From assembly GCA_023269675.1 (NCBI GenBank), contig JAHFSX010000025.1, forward strand, positions 1-64,000: a DNA stretch of 64,000 nucleotides, written 5' to 3'. The notes under the pieces were generated by a model. The model did not search any database. It was not told where the DNA came from and was given only the letters and a program-made list of their open reading frames with translations. The DNA comes from Verrucomicrobiota bacterium (GTDB taxonomy: Bacteria; Verrucomicrobiota; Kiritimatiellia; RFP12; UBA1067). Made by a program: the position numbers and the translations under genes. Numbering within the stretch: the first letter of the stretch is position 1; each line of letters opens with the position of its first letter. Positions 50,418 through 60,057 of the stretch are shown piece by piece.

Positions 50418-50513
50418 ATGGGACAACAACTAAGAAAACGCGTAAAGCGCCAACGCCGCGACGCCCGCAACAAACGGGTGAAGGAGCGTATGCGTGCTGA
50501 GATGAAAAAGTAG
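50418..50513 (+). CDS. Very small, highly basic protein (31 residues)
   Basis: ATG 50418 to TAG 50513 encodes a peptide starting MGQQLRKRVKRQRRDARNKR and ending MRAEMKK. About half of it is Arg or Lys, with almost no hydrophobic core, so it would bind nucleic acid or ribosomes as an extended helix. It has its own promoter but no Shine-Dalgarno sequence, and ends 16 bp before tRNA-Cys. Short basic proteins of this kind are easily missed by gene callers. I do not know a named family; coding is supported by context and composition only. Confidence 0.65.
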   Translation: MGQQLRKRVKRQRRDARNKRVKERMRAEMKK

Positions 50514-50529
50514 CTTTGCTTTTCGTCAA

Positions 50530-50603
50530 GGTGCGATGGCCGAGTGGTTAGGCAGAGGTCTGCAAAACCTCGAACAGCGGTTCAATTCCGCTTCGCACCT
50601 CCA
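50530..50603 (+). tRNA. tRNA-Cys (GCA)
   Basis: Acceptor GGTGCGA pairs with TCGCACC, D stem GCC/GGC, anticodon stem GAGGT/ACCTC with loop CTGCAAA (anticodon GCA), T stem AGCGG/CCGCT with loop TTCAATT. Discriminator T73, as expected for Cys, and an encoded CCA end (50601-50603). Confidence 0.97.
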
Positions 50604-50675
50604 TTGTAACCGTTGATTTAGCACTCCGGTGCGATCATCAACGGTTCTTTCTCATTTCCCCCACGAGGATGACGC

Positions 50676-52055
50676 ATGAGCGACACGGCCTTCGCACCCG
50701 CCTATTTCGAAAAGAACCGCGCGGCCATTCTGGAGAGCTGGTTCGAGCTGCTGCGGCTGCCCACCGTCGGCACCGACCCCCGGCACCTGGGCGACTGTGC
50801 CCGCGCCGCCGCCTGGCTGAAAATTTTTCTCAAGCCGCTCGGCTTCGAGGTTGAGATCCTCACCCCCGGCAGCGGCATCCCCGTGCCCGTGCTGGTCGCG
50901 GAACGTCCCGGCGCCAAAAAAGACGGCACGACCGTCCTGTTCTACGGCCACTACGACGTGCAGCCCGAGGACCCCCTCAGCGGCTGGCAGACGCCGCCGT
51001 TCGAGCCCACGCTCATCAACGAGCGCGTCTACGCGCGCGGCGCGCAGGACAACAAAGGCCAGGTCTTCGCCTTTCTCCAGGGCGTCCGGTCGCTGATCGA
51101 AGCCGGCGAGGATCTGCCCACCCTGAAGATCGTGCTCGAAGGCCAGGAGGAGAGCGGCAGCTCCGCGCTCAACGATCTCGCGCCCATCCTGCGCCAGCGC
51201 CTGCGGGCCGACGTGATGATGGTGAGCGACACCTCCTGCGGCCCCGATAACCGGCCCTCGATCGTCGCGGGGCTGCGCGGCGTGCAGCACTTCACCGTCA
51301 CGCTGACCGGCCCCGCCTACGACCTCCACTCCGGCGTCCACGGGGGCGTCGCGCCCAACCCCGCGCAGGGCCTGGCGAGCCTGCTGGCCTCGCTGCACAA
51401 CGCCGACGGCGCCATCGCCGTAGCCGGCTTCTGCGACCGCGTCCACCCGCCTACCGACGAAGAGCGCGCGCTCGCCCGGCAAGGCGCGCTCACGCTGGAG
51501 CAGTATACCCAGGAGATCGGCTGCCCGCCCGCCGGCGGCGCGCAGGCGCTCGACGCGGTCTCGCGCGGCAGCTTCGAGCCCACCATCGAGATCAACGGCA
51601 TGCACGCCGGCTACGGCGGCCCCGGCTCCAAGACCGTCATCCCCTCCAGCGCCGTCGCCAAGCTCAGCATGCGCCTGGTGCCTAACCAGCGGCCCGAAGA
51701 AACCTTCGCCGCCGTGCAGAAGCACCTGGCCGACCGCTGCCCGCCCGGCATGACCCTCGCGCTGAGCGAGGTGTGCGTCGGCGCGCCCGGCTTCCGCCTG
51801 CCGCTCAACTCGCCGATCTTCCGGCTCGCCGCCGACGTGCTGCAGCAGATGGACACCCGCGGCGCGCTCTTCCGCTGGGAAGGCGCCTCCATCCCGGTCG
51901 TCGCCATGCTGCAACACCTCTCCGGGGCCGCGCCGCTGCTGGTCGGCTTCGGCCGCGAAGAGGACAAAATCCACTGCCCCAACGAATCCTACGGCATCGA
52001 CCAATTCGTGCGCGGCATGACGTGGACCACCCTCATGCTGAAAGCGCTGGCGTAG
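50676..52055 (+). CDS. M20-family metallopeptidase (dipeptidase)
   Basis: 459 residues, cytosolic, no signal peptide. M20 zinc motifs: GHYDVQPEDPLSGW, RGAQDNKGQ and EGQEESGSSAL for metal and catalytic Glu; a dimerization domain with GPAYDLHSGVHGG; the last metal His is expected in the final segment (FGREEDKIHCPNESYG). This layout matches the peptidase subfamily that includes carnosine-type and PepV-like dipeptidases. Role: peptide turnover; substrate not known. Confidence 0.92.
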   Translation: MSDTAFAPAYFEKNRAAILESWFELLRLPTVGTDPRHLGDCARAAAWLKIFLKPLGFEVEILTPGSGIPVPVLVAERPGAKKDGTTVLFYGHYDVQPEDPLSGWQTPPFEPTLINERVYARGAQDNKGQVFAFLQGVRSLIEAGEDLPTLKIVLEGQEESGSSALNDLAPILRQRLRADVMMVSDTSCGPDNRPSIVAGLRGVQHFTVTLTGPAYDLHSGVHGGVAPNPAQGLASLLASLHNADGAIAVAGFCDRVHPPTDEERALARQGALTLEQYTQEIGCPPAGGAQALDAVSRGSFEPTIEINGMHAGYGGPGSKTVIPSSAVAKLSMRLVPNQRPEETFAAVQKHLADRCPPGMTLALSEVCVGAPGFRLPLNSPIFRLAADVLQQMDTRGALFRWEGASIPVVAMLQHLSGAAPLLVGFGREEDKIHCPNESYGIDQFVRGMTWTTLMLKALA

Positions 52056-52057
52056 CA

Positions 52058-52204
52058 AGGATGAGTTGGGAGTTGGGAGTTGGGAGTTGGGAGTTGGGAA
52101 GGATGACTGATTCGTCGCCGCGGCAAAACGTTATATTCTGAATCGCGAGTCCCCTCTCATATCCGAGGCCAGCCCCTCCTAACTTCTCCCTTCTAACTCC
52201 TACC
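52058..52204. repeat. Inverted GGGAGTT/AACTCCT heptamers
   Basis: GAGTTGGGAGTTGGGAGTTG at 52063-52098 (five units) is mirrored by CTCCTAACTTCTCCCTTCTA and AACTCCTACCT at 52175-52204. The space between holds no gene. It precedes tRNA-Arg. Confidence 0.88.
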
Positions 52205-52293
52205 TGTTGCGCTTTTTCGAAAGCGCAACATCTGCGCAACATGAGGCTTGCAGTTTGCCGCCTGCGCTTCTATTATATGCCCACCTTTTTCTT

Positions 52294-52370
52294 GCGCCTG
52301 TAGCTCAACTGGATAGAGTGTCGGCCTCCGAAGCCGAAGGTTGTGGGTTCGACCCCCGCCAGGCGCACCA
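52294..52370 (+). tRNA. tRNA-Arg (CCG)
   Basis: Acceptor GCGCCTG/CAGGCGC, D loop GCTCAACTGGATAGAGT, anticodon stem TCGGC/GCCGA with loop CTCCGAA (anticodon CCG), T arm GTGGG-TTCGACC-CCCGC, discriminator A and encoded CCA (52368-52370). 77 nt. Confidence 0.97.
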
Positions 52371-52376
52371 GATTTG

Positions 52377-52414
52377 AAGAACCGCGCGGTCAACGACCGC
52401 GCGGTTCTTTTGTT
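52377..52414 (+). terminator. Intrinsic terminator after tRNA-Arg
   Basis: AAGAACCGCGCGGTC (52377-52391) pairs with GACCGCGCGGTTCTT (52395-52409) around a 3-nt loop, then TTTTGTTT. Confidence 0.92.
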
Positions 52415-52508
52415 TCAGCCCGAAACACAACCCGAAGCATATACTTTCGTATTGCCACAAACCCGTCGGTATGCTTAGAATAGGCCGCCAACACGGGAGG
52501 ATTCAGTC

Positions 52509-54722
52509 ATGTCACTGTCTGAGGATATCTGGCGCATCAACATCAACGTGCGCGAACACATCGTCACCCACTACACGCCCTACGACGGCGACGACGCCTT
52601 CCTGACGCCGCCCTCGGCCCGCACGCGTGCGCTCTGGGACAAGGTCCGGGGGCTGATGGACGAGGAGCGCGCCCGCGGCGGCCTCTACGACATCGACAAC
52701 ACCACCATCTCCACCATCACCTCGCACGCGCCGGGCTTCATCGACCGCGACCTCGAGCTGATCGTCGGCATCCAGACCGACACCCCGCTCAAGCGCGCCA
52801 TCATGCCCTTCGGCGGCATCCGCACGGTCCAGGCCTCCCTCAAAGCCTACGGCCGCGAGCTCCCCGCCGAGATCGAGAACGTCTTCCACTACCGCAAGAC
52901 CCACAACGACGGCGTGTTCGACGCCTACACGGAGGAGATGAAGCTCGCGCGCCGCAACGGCATCATCACCGGCCTGCCCGACTCCTACGGCCGCGGCCGC
53001 ATCATCGGCGACTACCGCCGCCTGCCGCTCTACGGCATCGACTTCCTGATCGCCCACAAGGAGGCCGCCAAGGCCCGCTACGTCTTCGACGCGATGGACC
53101 TCGAGGCCATCCAGGTGCGCGAGGAGTTCTCCGAGCAGATCCGCGCGCTGCAAGAGCTGAAGGCCATGGCCGCCTCTTACGGGTTCGACATCTCACAGCC
53201 CGCGCGCGACACGCAGGAGGCCATCCAGTGGCTCTACTTCGCCTACCTCGCCGCCGTCAAAGAGCAGAACGGCGCGGCCATGTCGATCGGCCGCGTCTCC
53301 ACCTTCCTCGACATCTACGCGGCGCGCGACCTGGCCGCCGGCACCTACAGCGAAGAGCAGATCCAGGAGTTCGTCGACCACTTCGTCATGAAGCTGCGCC
53401 TCGTGCGCTTCCTGCGCACGCCCGCCTACGACGCGCTCTTCTCGGGCGATCCCACGTGGATCACCGAGTCGCTCGGCGGCGTCGGCGTGGACGGCCGCCA
53501 CATGGTCACCAAGATGACCTACCGCTTCATGCACACGCTCACCAACCTCGGCCCCGCCCCGGAGCCGAACATGACCGTGCTGTGGAGCCCGCGCCTGCCC
53601 GAACCGTTCAAGCACTTCTGCGCCCGCCTCTCGATCGAGACCTCCTCGATCCAGTACGAGAACGACGAGCTCATGCGCGAGAAGTTCGGCGACGACTACG
53701 GCATCGCCTGCTGCGTCTCGGCCATGCGCATCGGCAAGCAGATGCAGTTCTTCGGCGCGCGCGCCAACCTCGCCAAAGCCCTGCTCTACTGCATCAACGG
53801 CGGCAAGGACGAGCTCACCGGCGACCAGGTCGGCCCCGAGATGGCGCCGGTCACCTCCGAGTACCTCGACTACGACGAGACCGTCCGCAAGTTCGACCAG
53901 ATCTGCCGCTGGCTCTCGCGCCTCTACATCAACACCCTCAACGTCATCCACTACATGCACGACAAGTACTGCTACGAGCGCCTGCAGATGGCGCTGCATG
54001 ACGAGGATGTGCTGCGCACCGCCGCCTGCGGCGTCGCGGGGCTCTCGGTGGTGGCGGACAGCTTCTCGGCGATCAAATACGCCAAGGTGAAGCCCATCCG
54101 CGACGCGCGCGGCCTCGCGGTGGACTTCGAGATCGAGGGCGACTATCCGAAGTTCGGCAACAACGACCCGCGCGTGGACGAGATCGCCGTCGAGGTGATC
54201 AAGACCTTCATGGGCCGCCTCTCGAAGCACCGGACCTACCGGCACGCCAAGCCCACGCTCTCGGTCCTCACCATCACCTCGAACGTGGTCTACGGGAAGA
54301 TGACCGGCTCCACGCCCGACGGCCGCAAGGCGGGAGAGCCCTTCGCCCCCGGCGCGAACCCCATGCACGGGCGCGACTCGCACGGCTGCATCGCCTCGAT
54401 GCGCTCCGTCGCCCAGCTGCCCTACGACCACAGCGAGGACGGCATCTCCTTCACCTTCTCGATCGTGCCGGACGCCTTGGGGCGCGCACCGTCCGAGCGC
54501 GCCGAGAACCTGGTGAGCCTGATGGACGGCTACTTCCTGGAGAAGGGCCACCACATCAACGTCAACGTCCTGCAGCGCGACCTGCTGCTGGACGCCATGG
54601 ACCACCCGGAGAAGTATCCGCAGCTCACGATCCGCGTCTCGGGCTACGCCGTGAACTTCATCAAGCTCACGCGCGAGCAGCAGCTCGACGTGATCCACCG
54701 CACCTTCCACCAGAAGTTCTGA
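52509..54722 (+). CDS. pflB: Pyruvate formate-lyase (formate C-acetyltransferase)
   Basis: 737 residues, near the usual 740-760. PFL splits pyruvate with CoA into formate and acetyl-CoA through a glycyl radical. The paired active-site cysteines C401 and C402 are in [12 protein letters not shown]; the glycyl-radical loop is RVSGYAVNF with G712. [19 protein letters not shown] and [17 protein letters not shown] [13 protein letters not shown] also match. Its radical is oxygen sensitive, so it implies anaerobic growth. The activating enzyme pflA is not in the window. GGGAGGA precedes the ATG. Confidence 0.96.
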   Translation: MSLSEDIWRININVREHIVTHYTPYDGDDAFLTPPSARTRALWDKVRGLMDEERARGGLYDIDNTTISTITSHAPGFIDRDLELIVGIQTDTPLKRAIMPFGGIRTVQASLKAYGRELPAEIENVFHYRKTHNDGVFDAYTEEMKLARRNGIITGLPDSYGRGRIIGDYRRLPLYGIDFLIAHKEAAKARYVFDAMDLEAIQVREEFSEQIRALQELKAMAASYGFDISQPARDTQEAIQWLYFAYLAAVKEQNGAAMSIGRVSTFLDIYAARDLAAGTYSEEQIQEFVDHFVMKLRLVRFLRTPAYDALFSGDPTWITESLGGVGVDGRHMVTKMTYRFMHTLTNLGPAPEPNMTVLWSPRLPEPFKHFCARLSIETSSIQYENDELMREKFGDDYGIACCVSAMRIGKQMQFFGARANLAKALLYCINGGKDELTGDQVGPEMAPVTSEYLDYDETVRKFDQICRWLSRLYINTLNVIHYMHDKYCYERLQMALHDEDVLRTAACGVAGLSVVADSFSAIKYAKVKPIRDARGLAVDFEIEGDYPKFGNNDPRVDEIAVEVIKTFMGRLSKHRTYRHAKPTLSVLTITSNVVYGKMTGSTPDGRKAGEPFAPGANPMHGRDSHGCIASMRSVAQLPYDHSEDGISFTFSIVPDALGRAPSERAENLVSLMDGYFLEKGHHINVNVLQRDLLLDAMDHPEKYPQLTIRVSGYAVNFIKLTREQQLDVIHRTFHQKF

Positions 54723-55045
54723 GGGAAAGGCTGTCAGCGGCTCAGGCTGTTGCACGGACGGGGAAAACCGGACCGCGCGCCCGCGCGGAGGTCGGCTGCC
54801 CGGTGGCGCGGGCTCTCCGGGCCCGCCGCTTCGCCTCTTGTGACGGCTTCAGCCGGCCACGATAGGCAGGCCGTAGCAGCGCAGCCCCTGGGCGCCTCTT
54901 CGCAGGTTGTACCGGCTTCAGCCGGCAACGCCGCCACGCCGAACCGCAGCCGGAAGGCGGCACCGCGTGCGGAAACGCGTGCGTGAAGGAACGGGCGTCC
55001 TGTCCGAAAGGGCCTGACAGTCTGACAGCCTAAACCGCCGACAGC
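54723..55045. repeat. Non-coding gap with REP-like palindromes
   Basis: 323 bp without a gene. It contains CGGCTTCAGCCGG (54844-54856) and GTTGTACCGGCTTCAGCCGG (54906-54925), which match the palindrome family at 1-326 and 14048-14108. The right end (55010-55040) has CTGACAG heptamers related to those at 2155-2298. No terminator with a T-run was seen for pflB. Confidence 0.75.
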
Positions 55046-57700
55046 CTACGTCTTCAGCAGCACGTCCAGCGCCTCTTTGCTGGTCTTCGCCGCCAGGAGG
55101 GCGGCCAGCCCTTTCGCGTCCAGCGCGCGCGCCAGCGCGTCCTTCAAGCGGACGACCTCCGCGGCGGCCGAGGACGGATACAGCACCATCACCCACACGC
55201 GGCAGCGCCCGCCCGCGTAGGCCACGCCTTGCGCGCTCACGCCCAGAGCCGCGACCAGCCGGTAGACGTTCGGCGTCTCGACGGCGAACACCGCGACTTC
55301 GTCGCCGAGCTTCTCCGGCGCCAGCGCCGGCAGCGCCTGGATCTCCTTGCGGACCTCCTCCACGGCGCCGACGGCCCCGCTGCGCGCGCACAGCGCCAGC
55401 AGCAGCGAAAGCGCCTGCGCCTGATCGGCGGGGGCCATTTCGAGCGAGATGCTCTGCCACTGCAGGCAGGCGGGCAGCGGCGACGGCTGCTTGCCGTGCG
55501 CGGCCGGCGCAACGGAGCCCGCGCCGACGGTCAGCACGCCGAACATGTCCTCGGCCGTCTCGCACGCCAGCAGCGCCGCGCGGCCCGGCTCGTTCAGCAA
55601 CCGGCACAGCTGCGCGATCAGCTGCAGCTGCGGCGTGGCCGCGCTGTCGGGGGCCAGCACCAGCGCCACGATGCGGGCCGGCTTGCCGTCGATCGCGTCA
55701 AACTCCAGGCCTTCTTTTTTGAGGCCGACCGCGCAGACCAGCCGCGTCACCGCATCCGTCCGGGCGTGCGGAATGGCCAGGCCGTACTCCAGGCCGGTGG
55801 AGAGGCTCTGCTCGCGCTCGAACACCGCCTGCACCGCACGCTCGCGGTCCATCACCAGGCCGCTCTCGTACAGCAGGCTCACCAGCTCTGAAATCGCGCC
55901 CTGCTTGGTCGTCGCCAGCAGCCGCGGCTTGAGCGTCTCGATCGCGAAGCGGTTGCGCAGCATGCCCGAGGCCACCGCCGCCGCCGACGCGGGCGCGGCG
56001 CTCTGCATGTTCTTGCGCAGCACCACGTCGTCCAGCGGCTTCTGCAGCTCGCGCAAACTCTGCTCGACGCCGGAGGAGAGCTCCAGCATCACCGTGTTGA
56101 TCAGCGGGCGCTCGCGCTCGGAGCACTCGAACACCACCTCGCCCTCGCGCCCGTGCAGATGGATCACCTGCGCCTCGCGGCTGATGCGGTAAAGCACCTG
56201 GTGCCGGTTGAGCAGGTGCGCGTAGAAGCCGTCGTCCTCGAAGATCGCCACGGCGCGGTTGATCATCAGCATCGCCGCCTGGTGGGACGGGAATTGAAAG
56301 GCGATCTTCACCGGATCCGGCATGACGAAACTGTGGCGCGTGCCGTTGCCGCCCCACGCGAACGCGCGGTCGGTCAGGAACGGCGCGCAGACGCAGGAGA
56401 GCGCCACCAGCAGCACCATGCCGAAAAACACCCCCGGCGGCAGGACCGCCATGCCGATCACCGCGGCCAGCATGGCCAGCGACAGCTCGCCGCGCGGCAG
56501 CGACACCACGCCCACCCGCAGGCACCCGGACGCGTTCAGGTTCGCCAGCGCCGCGGGCAGGGCGCATCCCGCCAGCTTCGCCAGCGCCGCGCCTCCGGCG
56601 AACACCACCGCCGCCCAGACCACCGCGGTGTCGGCCAGCAGGTTCGGATTGACCTGCATGCCCACCGCCGCGAAGCAGGCCGGCACCAGCACCACGTTGA
56701 CGAAATCGAGCCGCTCGCGGATCTCGTGCCGCAGGTCGGTGGTCGAGAAGGCGATCCCCATCACATACGCGCCCGCCATCACCGAAAGCCCCATCACGCC
56801 CATCACGCCTCCCGCGATCAGCAGGCAGGCCGCCGAGACCACGAACGCGCCGGTGTAGCTTTTCTCGCGCAGCGCCAGCTCGTTCACATAGCGCGCGATG
56901 GGGAACCCGCACAGCGCCACGACACCGACGCCGGCCAGCGTCCGCAGCATCATGGAGACGAGCAGCCGGCCGGTCGGCTCCGCGCCGCCGGCCACCGCCT
57001 GGGCCGCGCCGGAAAAGACGGTGAACAGCAACAGGCCCAGCACGTTATCGGTCATCGCCGCAGCCAAGGCCACCGTGCCCGCCGGCGATTCGAGCCGTTG
57101 CCGCGCGGCCAGCATCCGCGCCAGCACGCCCACAGAGGTCACGGAGACCACCGTGCTGATCAGCAGCGCGAGCGGCGAAGTCCAGCTCCAGCCGACCCCG
57201 CCCGCCAAGGCGGGGGCCCATGCCACCAGCACGGCGAGCGTCACCGCAAAGGACAAGAGAAAGCCGCCGATGCCCGCCGCCACGCCGCCCGCCGAAGACC
57301 GGCGGATCTGCCGCAGGTCCGTGTCGAGGCCGATGAGGAAAAAGAGCACGACCAGCGAAATCGTCATCACGCCGTACACGGGCCCCTGCAAGGTCAGAAG
57401 CCCGCCCGCGTCGCACATCAACCCGTCGGGGAAGAGCGGCAGCGCCAGCCGGCCCAGCAGGTACGGCCCGACCAGCAGGCCGGCCACCAGCTCGCCCAAC
57501 ACCACGGGCAGGCGCCAGCGGTCAAACAGGCGGCCGCCGATCTTCGCCGCGAAGACCAGCACGCCGAGCTGCAGGATGAAGCGGGCCGAGGGCACGACCC
57601 CTTGCGGCGCCGTTTGAGATGCCGCCGCACCGCTCTCGGTCGCCAGGGCCGTCACCGCACAAAACACCAGCAGCAGGGCACCCGTCACCTTGTTCCGCAT
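55046..57700 (-). CDS. CPA2 cation/proton antiporter fused to PTS EIIA-like domains
   Basis: 884 residues from ATG 57700 (AAAAAGGAG upstream). A signal-like first helix, then ~12-13 membrane helices of the monovalent cation:proton antiporter-2 type (VLGELVAGLLVGPYLLG, FFLIGLDTDLRQIRR). A cytosolic linker follows, then a fructose/nitrogen-type EIIA domain (~590-740) with the phospho-accepting His in LEYGLAIPHARTDAV. A second, shorter EIIA-like copy at the C terminus has no matching His. The fusion suggests transport is tuned by the PTS phosphorylation state. It lies 80 bp downstream of der on the same strand. Confidence 0.88.
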   Translation of the reverse strand: MRNKVTGALLLVFCAVTALATESGAAASQTAPQGVVPSARFILQLGVLVFAAKIGGRLFDRWRLPVVLGELVAGLLVGPYLLGRLALPLFPDGLMCDAGGLLTLQGPVYGVMTISLVVLFFLIGLDTDLRQIRRSSAGGVAAGIGGFLLSFAVTLAVLVAWAPALAGGVGWSWTSPLALLISTVVSVTSVGVLARMLAARQRLESPAGTVALAAAMTDNVLGLLLFTVFSGAAQAVAGGAEPTGRLLVSMMLRTLAGVGVVALCGFPIARYVNELALREKSYTGAFVVSAACLLIAGGVMGVMGLSVMAGAYVMGIAFSTTDLRHEIRERLDFVNVVLVPACFAAVGMQVNPNLLADTAVVWAAVVFAGGAALAKLAGCALPAALANLNASGCLRVGVVSLPRGELSLAMLAAVIGMAVLPPGVFFGMVLLVALSCVCAPFLTDRAFAWGGNGTRHSFVMPDPVKIAFQFPSHQAAMLMINRAVAIFEDDGFYAHLLNRHQVLYRISREAQVIHLHGREGEVVFECSERERPLINTVMLELSSGVEQSLRELQKPLDDVVLRKNMQSAAPASAAAVASGMLRNRFAIETLKPRLLATTKQGAISELVSLLYESGLVMDRERAVQAVFEREQSLSTGLEYGLAIPHARTDAVTRLVCAVGLKKEGLEFDAIDGKPARIVALVLAPDSAATPQLQLIAQLCRLLNEPGRAALLACETAEDMFGVLTVGAGSVAPAAHGKQPSPLPACLQWQSISLEMAPADQAQALSLLLALCARSGAVGAVEEVRKEIQALPALAPEKLGDEVAVFAVETPNVYRLVAALGVSAQGVAYAGGRCRVWVMVLYPSSAAAEVVRLKDALARALDAKGLAALLAAKTSKEALDVLLKT

Positions 57701-57780
57701 GGCTGCTCTCCTTTTTCCGCTCCCTGAGGGGCACACGACTGACGCACCCGCAAACCGTCACGTACGGCTCACATCTCCCC

Positions 57781-59283
57781 TCAGTCGTACGCCATATCGA
57801 ACATCGCGTCCGCCGCCGCCTCCGCCGCCTCCTCCGCCGCCTTCTCCGCGCTCTCCGCGCTCTTCGCGTTCTTCGCGCTTTTCACGGCCCGCCCAGCCTG
57901 AGTTGACTCCGCGCGCGCGCCTGTTTCAGGCCGCGTGCGGGCGCGGTAAAGGATCACCACGGGCGCGCCTTCCAGCCCGAACCGTTCGCGCAGCGCGCGC
58001 GTCATGAAATCCGTATACTGCTTCGTCGCCAGCTTCGGGTCGTTGACGAACATGCGGATCGTTATCGGCGCCACGCGGATCTGCACCGCGTAGTAGACGC
58101 GCAGCCGCTTGCCCGCCTTGGCCGGCGCCACCACCCGGTGCGTCGCCTCGATCAGCGTGCGGTTCAGCATGCCCGTCGGCAGGGTCACGCGCGTCTGCGC
58201 CGCCACCGCATCGATCACTTCGACGCTCTTGCGGATGTTGAGCCCCTCCGTCGCCGAGACGAAGAGGATGGGGCAGAAACTCATGAACGGCATGATCTTC
58301 CGCAGCAGCGGCTCCGCCTGGGTCTGGGTCATCCCCTTCTCCATGGCGAGGTCCCACTTGTTCATGAGGATCACGCAGCCCTTCTTATTCTCCTGGATCA
58401 GCGCCGCGATGTGCTTGTCTTGCACCGTGGGGCCCAGGTCGGGGTCGAGCACCAGCACCACCACGTCGGCCTCCTTCACGCTCTCCTCCGCGCGGAACAG
58501 GCTGAAGCGCTCGACCGCGTTGTCGATGCGGTGCTTGTGGCGCATGCCCGCGGTGTCCACCAGGGTGTAGTGCCGCGCCTGGGGGCCGGAGCCGATGGTG
58601 AAGGGCACGTCGATCGAGTCGCGCGTGGTGCCCGCTATATCGGAGACGATCACGCGGTCCGTGCGCAGCAGGCGGTTGATGTACGACGACTTGCCCGCGT
58701 TGGGGCGTCCGACCACCGCCACGCGCAGAGGCTTCTCGAGCGTCTCGTTGGTCGCGGGGGGCAGGTGCGGCAGCACCACCTCCATCAGCTCGCCAAAGCC
58801 CCGGTTATGCTGCGCCGCGACCGGGAACAAAGGGAATCCCAGGCGCGCGAACTCTTCCGCCGACGCGTCGTGCTGAAGCAGGTCGCACTTGTTGACCGCC
58901 AGCACGCAGGGCACGCCCGCCTTGCGCACGATGCGGGCCACCTCCTCGTCGAGCGGGTGTATGCCCTGCTGCACGTCGACCACCAGAATCGCCACCGCCG
59001 CATCACCCAGCGCCGCATCCACCTGTGCGCGGATGCCCGCCTCGATCGGATTCTTCTCCGTCTGCTTGTTGAGCACCATCACGCCGCCGGTATCGATCAG
59101 GCTGAAGCGCTGGCCCTGCCAATCAACCTCGCGCATCAGCCGGTCGCGGGTCACACCGCTCTCGTCGTGCACGATGGCCACACGCTTGCCCGCGATGCGA
59201 TTGAAAACCGCCGATTTACCGACATTGGGGCGCCCGACGATCGCAACCACCCGAGCTTTTGTATTTTTTTCCTGTGAAGTCAT
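57781..59283 (-). CDS. der: Ribosome-assembly GTPase Der (EngA)
   Basis: 500 residues from ATG 59283. Two GTPase domains in tandem (GRPNVGKSAVFNR with VNKCD; GRPNAGKSSYINR with MNKWDLA) and a C-terminal KH-like domain, the unique Der layout, acting in 50S subunit maturation. The last ~40 residues (KSAKNAKSAESAEKAAEEAA) are an Ala/Lys/Glu helix encoded by a CTCCGCG/CTTCGCG repeat and are absent from usual Der. The upstream ATG at 59292 lies inside the -10 box, so the shorter start is preferred. Confidence 0.96.
   Translation of the reverse strand: MTSQEKNTKARVVAIVGRPNVGKSAVFNRIAGKRVAIVHDESGVTRDRLMREVDWQGQRFSLIDTGGVMVLNKQTEKNPIEAGIRAQVDAALGDAAVAILVVDVQQGIHPLDEEVARIVRKAGVPCVLAVNKCDLLQHDASAEEFARLGFPLFPVAAQHNRGFGELMEVVLPHLPPATNETLEKPLRVAVVGRPNAGKSSYINRLLRTDRVIVSDIAGTTRDSIDVPFTIGSGPQARHYTLVDTAGMRHKHRIDNAVERFSLFRAEESVKEADVVVLVLDPDLGPTVQDKHIAALIQENKKGCVILMNKWDLAMEKGMTQTQAEPLLRKIMPFMSFCPILFVSATEGLNIRKSVEVIDAVAAQTRVTLPTGMLNRTLIEATHRVVAPAKAGKRLRVYYAVQIRVAPITIRMFVNDPKLATKQYTDFMTRALRERFGLEGAPVVILYRARTRPETGARAESTQAGRAVKSAKNAKSAESAEKAAEEAAEAAADAMFDMAYD
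57820..57895. repeat. Repeat encoding the Ala-rich tail of Der
   Basis: Units such as CCTCCGCCG, CTCTCCGCG and CTTCGCGTT run through the 3' end of der and give the KSAKNAKSAESAEK tail. It is degenerate with mixed 6-9-bp spacing. Confidence 0.7.
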
Positions 59284-59290
59284 TGGCGGC

Positions 59291-59319
59291 ATTATAGAGC
59301 CTGCGTGTGGGATAAACAA
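59291..59319 (-). promoter_or_regulatory. Sigma-70 promoter of der, probably leaderless
   Basis: Minus strand TTGTTT (59319-59314), 17-bp spacer and a perfect TATAAT (59296-59291), followed by GCCGCCA and the ATG at 59283. The expected start of transcription falls at or next to the ATG, with no room for a ribosome site. Confidence 0.68.
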
Positions 59320-59376
59320 GCGTAAGCGCACCCCTGATTCGGACGCCCGGAGCGACCCTTCCGCGGCACAGCACCC

Positions 59377-59913
59377 TCATCCGCCGGCCGCTCCGATGCG
59401 GACGCGCAACACGTCGTTGGAGATGACCGTCCGGATGGCGTCGCCGCGCTCCACGCCGTAAGGGATGCGGATGCGCTGCAGGTAGATTTTGCCGGCGGCA
59501 TCGTCCTTCATCGATAACGTCAGCACGCCCGCCGCCACGGTGACGCGCACACTGCTTTCGGCGATGCCCTCGGGCAATGTGAAAAAGAGCTCGCACGTCT
59601 TGCCGTCCTCGCGCATGTCCATGGCGGGGCTCGTGGGACTCTGATCCCAGCCGGAGTCGACCATCGACCGCGCGATGGTGTTCACACGGCGGTGCTCATG
59701 CGCGACCCGCATGCCGTCGACCGGCTGCCCAGACGCCAACGGGCGGTGAAACAGGCGCATCGACGCGTCACGCGAGGGCTCCCCGGCCTGACCCAGCGTC
59801 GCACGCTCCCGGCTGTTCGAATACCACACAATGCCCAGCAGGAGAAACACCGCAACAAGCAAGAGCGCGTCAAGCCCAGCCCATAACCATTTCAAACCTG
59901 TTTTGCCTTGCAT
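59377..59913 (-). CDS. Membrane-anchored Hsp20/alpha-crystallin-like protein
   Basis: 178 residues. One N-terminal membrane helix (ALLLVAVFLLLGIVWY, ~16-31) then a ~50-residue spacer and an alpha-crystallin-like beta domain (~95-178: SPAMDMREDGKTCELFFTLP, VRVTVAAGVLTLS, KIYLQRIRIPYGVE, NDVLRVRIG). Cytosolic small heat-shock proteins lack such an anchor, so this one would work at the membrane, most likely in the periplasm. GGAG precedes the ATG. Upstream of der on the same strand, but der has its own promoter. Confidence 0.75.
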   Translation of the reverse strand: MQGKTGLKWLWAGLDALLLVAVFLLLGIVWYSNSRERATLGQAGEPSRDASMRLFHRPLASGQPVDGMRVAHEHRRVNTIARSMVDSGWDQSPTSPAMDMREDGKTCELFFTLPEGIAESSVRVTVAAGVLTLSMKDDAAGKIYLQRIRIPYGVERGDAIRTVISNDVLRVRIGAAGG

Positions 59914-60057
59914 GTCCGCAACTCCGTTGAAGTCCGCTGTTTAAAAAGCAGAATATGTGCCAGCGGCAAGGGGCGCCTGTTACAGGTTGCCGGCAAGCGG
60001 TTACCCCTTGAAGCGGACCAGGCGAACGCATCCGCCGCGTCAGGCTGTCACGCGAAA

